Positions 5,111 to 9,862 of a stretch of 9,862 bases of DNA are shown here, in pieces (positions within the stretch are counted from its first letter, which is position 1; every line of letters starts with the position of its first letter). The notes below the pieces were generated by a model. The model was not told the DNA's origin, did no database searches, and saw only the letters and a program-made list of their open reading frames with translations. This DNA is from JBLNCE01 sp050260415 (GTDB lineage Bacteria; Bacillota; UBA4882; JAAYXC01): assembly GCA_050260415.1 (NCBI GenBank), contig JBLNCE010000058.1:1-9862 (forward strand), in the 5' to 3' direction. The position numbers were made by a program, and so were the translations under genes.

Positions 5111-6481
5111 ATGCAACCAAGTCTGATCCGGGATGTGGCCGGGTTTTGGCGGACCGCCAAGACCGGCCGGCGGACCGCATTGGCATCAATCCTCCTCCTC
5201 GCGCTTCTGCTCGCCGCGCTTTCGATCCTCCATGTGTGCAAGAGCCCCGATGCGTTCGTCTATCTGCCCGCCTATCTGATCTTCATCAATCTCTTCCGCT
5301 CCTCATGGATGCGTTATCTTCGCGACTCACGCCAGCGCGAGCAGTTGTTCATCGCCATCGGCCTGAGCATCTCCATACTCCGTTATCCCCTCCTCTTCAC
5401 GCCCGTCGAGCCGTACCTCGATTTCATGACCGTGGCCAGCTTCTACTTTTTCGCCTACTCGCAGACCCTGGTGCTGCAAGAGCCCCGGCGGTCCCGCCTC
5501 GTGCTGAACGCCGCTTTCGCGGCCAGCATGGTTTTCTACGCCTTCTTGGTGGGGCAATACTGGACTTCCCTGATCGTCGGCCCGCGGCCATACTTGCTGA
5601 CGCGCGTAGCGATCGAGACGCAAGTGGGTCCCGTCTGGCTGTTGGCCTCCATTACCATGTTCATCGGGTTCTTGCTGTTCTTTCACGTCCGCGCCGCCGT
5701 TGAGATCGATGATTTCGCCATCCGGCTCCGCCTTGGTTTTCTCATCGTCACCTGGCTTCTCTTCCTCGTCTTTTTCATCCTGGATGAGGGTTATCATTTC
5801 GGCTGGTTCAGCCCCGACCGACATCTCAGCGACATCTTCCTGGTCCTGCCGATCGTTTGCATTGGTCTGGGTCTGGCCATGCCGCGCCTGGTGGAGCGAT
5901 GTTTTGCCAGCATGCACTTTTTGGATCGCCGCACGAGCCGCGAGCTGACGCTCTTTGTCTTGACCCAGATCGTCAGACACAGCACGGGCTCGCCGCTTAC
6001 GGAACTATCGCTGGCCGTGGCGGAACGACTGGGCCTCACCCGCGAGGAACGGCTGGAAATTCACCTGGCGTGCGAGTTTTTGGAGACCGGATATCCCGCG
6101 GAGGCAAATACGCCCGCGGCCGAAGCGTCCTGGGAACAACTGGCGGTTGCCTCCATACCGGAACGCCGGCGCCTGGCCGACGAACAGCGGCTGGTCTTTA
6201 GGGCTTGGCGCCTGAAACGCGCCGTCGAAGCGGGCATACCGGCGACGGGGCTGAACGCCAAGGTCATTGCCGCCGCCAGGGATTATCTCCTGGGCAAAGA
6301 CCGGGCGGACACTCCGCACGAGCAGGAACTATGGGCCGTGGTATGCTTGGCGGCGCAGGCCGCGGTTGGCCAGCAGGCGCCGCCTCCCGACCTTTTCCGT
6401 CTGGAAACCAGGGTCGAGACCGCGGTCGGCACCTACGAAAAAAAGGTCTCCCAAAGGACGGGGCCCCTAAAAAAGAGGTGA
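5111..6481 (+). CDS. Polytopic membrane protein with cytoplasmic, HD-GYP-like tail
   Basis: A 456-aa protein of unrecognised function. Hydrophobic stretches suggest about eight transmembrane helices, near residues 23-42, 47-63, 78-97, 101-122, 132-152, 174-195, 207-225 and 240-258. A ~195-residue soluble tail follows. The tail has the rhythm of an HD-GYP/HD-domain protein: AVAERLGLTREERLEIHLAC (303-321) recalls the helix before the HD motif. NAKVIAAARDYLLGKDRADT (382-401) recalls the family's R-I-VADAYDAL-RPYR segment. The metal-binding His-Asp and the GYP motif are absent, so it would be catalytically dead. SD GGAGG (5101-5105) lies 5 nt from the ATG; the gap to the peptidase gene is 12 nt. 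Co-transcription with the regulator and peptidase suggests a membrane sensor. An alternative is the actinobacterial MAB_1171c/DUF6545 membrane family, which also sits by XRE and ImmA-like genes, though I do not see its tail motif. Confidence 0.75.
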   Translation: MQPSLIRDVAGFWRTAKTGRRTALASILLLALLLAALSILHVCKSPDAFVYLPAYLIFINLFRSSWMRYLRDSRQREQLFIAIGLSISILRYPLLFTPVEPYLDFMTVASFYFFAYSQTLVLQEPRRSRLVLNAAFAASMVFYAFLVGQYWTSLIVGPRPYLLTRVAIETQVGPVWLLASITMFIGFLLFFHVRAAVEIDDFAIRLRLGFLIVTWLLFLVFFILDEGYHFGWFSPDRHLSDIFLVLPIVCIGLGLAMPRLVERCFASMHFLDRRTSRELTLFVLTQIVRHSTGSPLTELSLAVAERLGLTREERLEIHLACEFLETGYPAEANTPAAEASWEQLAVASIPERRRLADEQRLVFRAWRLKRAVEAGIPATGLNAKVIAAARDYLLGKDRADTPHEQELWAVVCLAAQAAVGQQAPPPDLFRLETRVETAVGTYEKKVSQRTGPLKKR

Positions 6482-6486
6482 GGGCC

Positions 6487-7836
6487 GTGGGGACGCTCAG
6501 TTTCCCCCAGGGTTTCCTGTGGGGTTGCGCCACCGCCGCCTATCAGATCGAGGGCGCATGGGCGGAGGACGGCAAGGGGGAGTCGATCTGGGACCGGTAC
6601 GCGCATACAAGCGGGAAGATCGCGCGCGGCGAGAACGGCGATGTGGCCTGCGATCACTATCATCGCTGGCCGGAAGACCTGGATCTCCTGGCGCGCCTCA
6701 AAGCGAACGCGTATCGTTTCTCCATCAGTTGGCCGCGTATCTTTCCCGACGGCGGCGGCCGGGTGAACCGGCCGGGCCTCGATTTCTACCGCCGCCTGGT
6801 GGACGGTCTCCACGCGCGGGGCATAATGCCGATGGCAACCATGTATCATTGGGATCTGCCACAAGCATTGGAGGACGCGGGCGGCTGGCTCGCGCGCGAT
6901 ACGGCCTACCGTTTTGCCGATTACGCTTCGTTCCTGTATGCGAACCTGCCGGACGTGCCGTTCTGGATCACGCATAACGAGCCCTTTATCGCCGCTGCTT
7001 TCGGTTACGGGCTCGGCACCAACGCGCCCGGGCTCAAACGGCCGAGACGGATCCTGCACGCCGCGCACCATCTCCTGCTCTCGCACGGCTTAGCCGTGCA
7101 GGCCTTCAGGGAGGGCGGTCCGTCCGGGGCGCGGATCGGCTTGGCGCTTTTCCTCTGGCCTCAGGAAGCCGCCACGGACCGGCCACGGGATCTCGCCGCC
7201 GCGCGGCGCATGGACGGGATCATCAACCGCTGGTATCTGGACCCTATCTTTCGCGCCACCTACCCGGAGGATATCGCACGCTGGTTTCGTCCGCGGCTCG
7301 GCGCGCCGCCGATCCGTGCGGGCGATCTGGAGCGCATCGGCCAGCCGCTGGACTTCCTCGGTGTTAACTACTACACCCGGTTATTACATCGACAGGCTTG
7401 GTGGAATCCCCTCACGGGCGCCAGGCAGGTGCCGGGAGCCGGGCCGAAGACCGCCATGGGCTGGGAGATATACCCGGAGGGACTCTATCTATTGCTCGAA
7501 CGGCTTTACCGCGAGTACGGACCGCTGCCGCTCTATATCACGGAGAACGGCGCCGCCTACCATGACGTGCCCGCGCCTGACGGCCTCATCCACGACCAGG
7601 AACGCCTGTCGTACCTGCACGCGCATCTCGTCCAGGCCCACCGGGCCATTGCGGCCGGGATCGACCTCCGGGGCTATTTCGTCTGGAGCCTGCTGGACAA
7701 CTTTGAATGGGCCGAGGGGTATGGGAAGCGTTTTGGTCTGGTGCGGGTGGACTATGAAACGCAGAAGCGGACCGTGAAGGATAGCGGCCTTTACTTCGCC
7801 CGGGTGGCCGGGGCGAATGCGGTGGAGATCACTTAA
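6487..7836 (+). CDS. Glycoside hydrolase family 1 beta-glycosidase (beta-glucosidase-like)
   Basis: A 449-aa cytoplasmic retaining beta-glycosidase of the (beta/alpha)8 GH1 family, close to the normal length. The N-terminal signature FPQGFLWGCATAAYQIEGAW is intact. The acid/base is Glu165 in THNEP and the nucleophile Glu353 in YITENG. The glucose-binding loop near the end (NFEWAEGYGKRFGLV) has the expected Glu-Trp pair, and YHWDLPQAL contributes the conserved His. Substrates are likely cellobiose or other beta-glucosides or galactosides; exact specificity cannot be read. The start is GTG at 6487, placing the family N-terminus at residue ~5, with GAGGTGAGG just upstream; the frame stays open further upstream to 6205 only inside the membrane gene. 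The gap to the membrane gene stop is 5 nt, and its SD overlaps that gene's end, so it is co-transcribed and probably coupled. No sugar transporter is adjacent. Confidence 0.94.
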   Translation: MGTLSFPQGFLWGCATAAYQIEGAWAEDGKGESIWDRYAHTSGKIARGENGDVACDHYHRWPEDLDLLARLKANAYRFSISWPRIFPDGGGRVNRPGLDFYRRLVDGLHARGIMPMATMYHWDLPQALEDAGGWLARDTAYRFADYASFLYANLPDVPFWITHNEPFIAAAFGYGLGTNAPGLKRPRRILHAAHHLLLSHGLAVQAFREGGPSGARIGLALFLWPQEAATDRPRDLAAARRMDGIINRWYLDPIFRATYPEDIARWFRPRLGAPPIRAGDLERIGQPLDFLGVNYYTRLLHRQAWWNPLTGARQVPGAGPKTAMGWEIYPEGLYLLLERLYREYGPLPLYITENGAAYHDVPAPDGLIHDQERLSYLHAHLVQAHRAIAAGIDLRGYFVWSLLDNFEWAEGYGKRFGLVRVDYETQKRTVKDSGLYFARVAGANAVEIT

Positions 7837-7935
7837 GCCTTCAGCCTAGTACCACTAAGTTAAGTTTGCTGGGTCGTATAAGCTTTCTGGCTCTATTCTG
7901 AGCGACGGTTGTTCCGAAACATCGTTTCTGCCGAC

Positions 7936-7954
7936 GGTAGGCTGAGAGCCTACC
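7936..7954 (+). repeat. Left-arm internal hairpin of the inverted-repeat element
   Basis: GGTAGGC, loop TGAGA, GCCTACC: a perfect 7-bp stem. The mirrored right-arm hairpin keeps the loop and flanks but uses different paired bases in the stem. Confidence 0.75.
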
Positions 7955-8046
7955 GCTACACTAGATCTGGCAAGGGTATAAATGCCCTAGGATCCGGATC
8001 CCGTTCTTTCCCCGTAGCCAGGATGGCTTACCTGCCTTTGTGTAGC

Positions 8047-8065
8047 GGCGTCCTCTCAGGGCGCC
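8047..8065 (-). repeat. Right-arm internal hairpin of the inverted-repeat element
   Basis: Read on the minus strand: GGCGCCC, loop TGAGA, GGACGCC. Six of seven positions pair. Relative to the left hairpin, four stem pairs differ; three of these are compensatory and one (C-A) breaks pairing. Confidence 0.75.
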
Positions 8066-8184
8066 GTCGGCCCGAGCATCTACAGCTGCAGGAGCAACCG
8101 TTATCCAGAACAGAGCCTGAAAGCTTATACGACTCCGCAGACTTGACGATCGCGAACCCGATTCCTACCCCGTGAGTTCAAGTT

Positions 8185-9810
8185 CTACGCGCTTGCCACC
8201 AGCACCCGCGGCTCGGCGCCGATGCGATGGTCGGAGCGGTACCAGGTGTAGGAAAGATCGGGAAAGAGGTTGTCCTTGTTCTCGATCTCGCCCAGGAACC
8301 CCTCGTCGATGTCCCGCGCCTGGATCTGTTCGTACAGGCGGTTGAACCTGCCCACATGATCCTTGGTGCGTTTGACGGCATACGGCGTCATGGTTCCCGT
8401 CTTCATAATGAACGCCCAGTCCGAACTCTGCGCGAGCAACAGCTCCCGCGCGGCCTGATTGAGCGCGCGCCGCAGCATTCCCTCCGCGCGCGGGTTGGCG
8501 TTGGCCAACTCGATCATGCGCTCGCTCGCCATGTGTAGATGGGGGTAGATCCAATCGTTACTTCCTTCCAGCCAGACTTCGTTGTAGCCTTTGTAGCCCC
8601 AGCTCGACATGGACGGCGTCGAGACCTGATTGCGCGGGAAGAGGTCCAGGTAATCGCCGGGCGTGATTAGCTTGATTGTTTCCTGGTCGTAAGCGACCTT
8701 TCGAATCAAGAAGTCCAGCCATTCGGGACCCTCATACCACCAATGCCCGAAGAGTTCCGCGTCGTACGGCGCGACCACGACCGGCGGCCGGTCCAGGATG
8801 CTGGCCAGAAACCGCACCTGCGCCTCCCGGTTGAACATGAAGTTGCCCGCATGGTCCGCGGCCCGTTCGCGCGCGGCCCCATAGGCGTAGGGCTGTTTGT
8901 CGGCGGTCCGTCCAGTGATGCGATGGTATTTGATGCCCGTGTTCGTTCTGATGCCATGGCTGCCCAGATACGGGCGGATGTAATCATAGTCGAGGTCGTG
9001 GCCGATGTCGCGGTAGAATTCGCGGTAATTGTAATCCCCGGGATAACCTTCATCCGCGCTCCAGACCTGCTTGGAGGATTCCATATCCCGCGCGAAGGCG
9101 GCGACCCCGCTCGGGCAGTAAATCGGCGCATACGTCCCGTATTTTGGCCGCGGCGAGGCATGCAAGACCCCGTGCGCATCCGTGAAGAAATAGCGTAGAC
9201 CGGCCTCCCGCAGCAGCTCATCGCATCCGGGCTGGTATCCGCATTCCGAAAGCCATATGCCGCGCGGCCGCCTGCCCAACTGTCGCTGGTGATAGTCCAC
9301 GGCGACCTGCAACTGAGCGCGCAAGGCCTCCGGGTGTATCATGAGGGGTAGGTAACCGTGCGTGGCGGGGCAGGTGATGACCTCCAGGCAGCCCTGGTCC
9401 TGCAGGCTGCGGAAACCGCCGATGATATCGCGTCCGAGTTCCGCTGTATACAGTTGATGCGCGCGCTGGAAGCGCTCCTGGTAATGCCGGGCGGTATCGT
9501 TATATTCCTGCTGCCACCTCGTGCGCGCGACCTCTTTCGCCGATAGTTCCAGCAGTCTCTCCAACCTACGCTCACAACGCCCCATCAGCAGCGGATCCCG
9601 GAACATGGCCAGCAGGGTGGGAGAAAGGGAGGTGGTAAGGCGGAACGGGACACCGTCCGCGGCAAGGCGGCGGAAACGATCCAGAAGGGGCAGATAAGTC
9701 TCGATGACCGCCTCGAAAAACCAGTCTTCCTCGAGATAATCCATTTGCTCGGGATGGCGGACGTACGGCAGATGCGCGTGCAAAACCAATGACAGGTAAC
9801 CCTGGGGCAC
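8185..9810 (-). CDS. GH57 1,4-alpha-glucan branching enzyme
   Basis: A 541-aa cytoplasmic enzyme of glycoside hydrolase family 57. It is expected to form alpha-1,6 branches in glycogen-like glucan, as do the Thermus TT1467 and Thermococcus TK1436 proteins. Conserved regions appear in order: HAHLPY (residues 11-16), GCLEVITCPATHGYLP (140-155), WLSECGY with the probable nucleophile Glu189, and APYDAELFGHWW with the probable acid Asp350. The C-terminal helical region follows, with SSWGYKGYNEVW (402-413) and SDWAFIMKTGTM. Length fits the family. The GTG start at 9810 has an excellent SD (GAGGAGG) about 7 nt upstream and puts HAHLPY at the usual distance; the longer open frame to 9849 adds residues from the repeat upstream. 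It converges on GH1. No glgA, glgC or glgP is visible nearby, so its pathway is inferred from family alone. Confidence 0.93.
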   Translation of the reverse strand: MPQGYLSLVLHAHLPYVRHPEQMDYLEEDWFFEAVIETYLPLLDRFRRLAADGVPFRLTTSLSPTLLAMFRDPLLMGRCERRLERLLELSAKEVARTRWQQEYNDTARHYQERFQRAHQLYTAELGRDIIGGFRSLQDQGCLEVITCPATHGYLPLMIHPEALRAQLQVAVDYHQRQLGRRPRGIWLSECGYQPGCDELLREAGLRYFFTDAHGVLHASPRPKYGTYAPIYCPSGVAAFARDMESSKQVWSADEGYPGDYNYREFYRDIGHDLDYDYIRPYLGSHGIRTNTGIKYHRITGRTADKQPYAYGAARERAADHAGNFMFNREAQVRFLASILDRPPVVVAPYDAELFGHWWYEGPEWLDFLIRKVAYDQETIKLITPGDYLDLFPRNQVSTPSMSSWGYKGYNEVWLEGSNDWIYPHLHMASERMIELANANPRAEGMLRRALNQAARELLLAQSSDWAFIMKTGTMTPYAVKRTKDHVGRFNRLYEQIQARDIDEGFLGEIENKDNLFPDLSYTWYRSDHRIGAEPRVLVASA

Positions 9811-9830
9811 CTGGATTCCTCCTCTAATTA

Positions 9831-9858
9831 GGCGTGAGGCGAGAGGCATGAGGCGCGA
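9831..9858. repeat. Heptamer tandem repeat (four copies)
   Basis: Four successive 7-mers, GGCGTGA, GGCGAGA, GGCATGA and GGCGCGA, fit the consensus GGCRNGA. They lie just upstream of the GH57 SD and run to within 4 bp of the window edge, so the array may continue outside. Such GAGGC-type microrepeats are common in intergenic DNA; no function is evident. Confidence 0.65.
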
Positions 9859-9862
9859 GCAA

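Larger units (their letters stand above)
7859..8147. repeat. MITE-like ~290-bp inverted-repeat element
   Basis: The element fills almost the whole gap between the converging GH1 and GH57 genes. Its outer arms, 7859-7900 and 8106-8147, are inverted copies matching at 36 of 42 positions; the best block is GTCGTATAAGCTTTC. A further ACGGTTG pair (7905-7911 with 8095-8101) continues the symmetry. Inside, after a 5-bp register shift, both arms carry GCCGACGG, a hairpin with loop TGAGA, then CCGCTACAC (7930-7961 and 8040-8071). The centre is a doubled GGATCC (7990-8001) flanked by smaller hairpins (7973-7988 and 8014-8031). No plausible ORF or clear target-site duplication is visible. It could be a non-autonomous transposon derivative, or two inverted copies of a smaller repeat. 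It may also act as a two-way transcription barrier. Confidence 0.8.

Noticed and set aside
6205..6486. Upstream extension of the GH1 frame
   Set aside because: It overlaps the membrane protein gene in another frame; the GH1 family N-terminus starts at the GTG at 6487.
7936..7975. Possible TPP riboswitch, from the CTGAGA motif
   Set aside because: Only that hexamer fits; the ACCTGA and GCGTAGGGA parts are missing, and the motif lies at the end of GH1, not before a thiamine gene.
7909..8175. 88-codon plus-strand frame inside the inverted-repeat element
   Set aside because: It crosses both arms of the palindrome, has no SD, and ends beyond the element; a by-product of the repeat.
8170..8190. 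tRNA T-arm-like GAGTTCAAGTTC
   Set aside because: The flanking stem does not pair, and no acceptor, D or anticodon arm is present.
1..9862. CRISPR array, tRNA or rRNA genes
   Set aside because: No regularly spaced direct repeats and no recognisable RNA gene signatures were found on either strand.

Overview
The window looks like chromosomal DNA of a GC-rich, probably anaerobic, Gram-positive-type bacterium. The reasons are an oxygen-sensitive class III ribonucleotide reductase with its NrdR repressor, strong purine-rich Shine-Dalgarno sites, and frequent non-ATG starts (TTG for nrdD and nrdR; GTG for the XRE regulator, GH1 and GH57). A deep-branching Bacillota lineage (Moorella/Desulfotomaculum-like) would fit, but that is inference; no rRNA or other marker gene is present.

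Left part, minus strand (1-857): a type II toxin-antitoxin pair, with a 153-aa antitoxin that looks like two antitoxin families fused, followed by a ParE/RelE-type toxin at an ATGA overlap. Downstream lies the beginning of a further small gene that runs off the window edge. A gene-free stretch (858-1147) holds the TA promoter candidate and a G-rich/hairpin region behind nrdD.

Middle, minus strand (1148-3832): an nrdR-nrdD operon (repressor, then anaerobic NTP reductase). Its promoter carries two NrdR-box-like palindromes in the classical tandem spacing, which implies autoregulation. No nrdG activase gene is visible.

Middle to right, plus strand (4163-7836): after a long divergent intergenic region with several inverted repeats, a sigma70-type promoter drives a tightly packed four-gene run. 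It encodes an XRE-family regulator, an ImmA/IrrE-type zinc peptidase, a polytopic membrane protein with a cytoplasmic tail resembling a catalytically dead HD-GYP domain, and a GH1 beta-glycosidase. Regulator plus HELGH peptidase suggests peptidase-controlled derepression. The membrane protein could be the sensor and the glycosidase an output or a fortuitous passenger.

Right part (7837-9862): GH1 and a minus-strand GH57 alpha-1,4-glucan branching enzyme converge. The gap between them is almost wholly filled by a ~290-bp inverted-repeat element (7859-8147). Its two arms carry matching internal hairpins whose stems differ by compensatory changes. The window ends in a short heptamer tandem repeat upstream of the GH57 gene. 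The most unusual items are the inverted-repeat element, the four-gene regulator/peptidase/membrane/glycosidase run, and the chimeric antitoxin.
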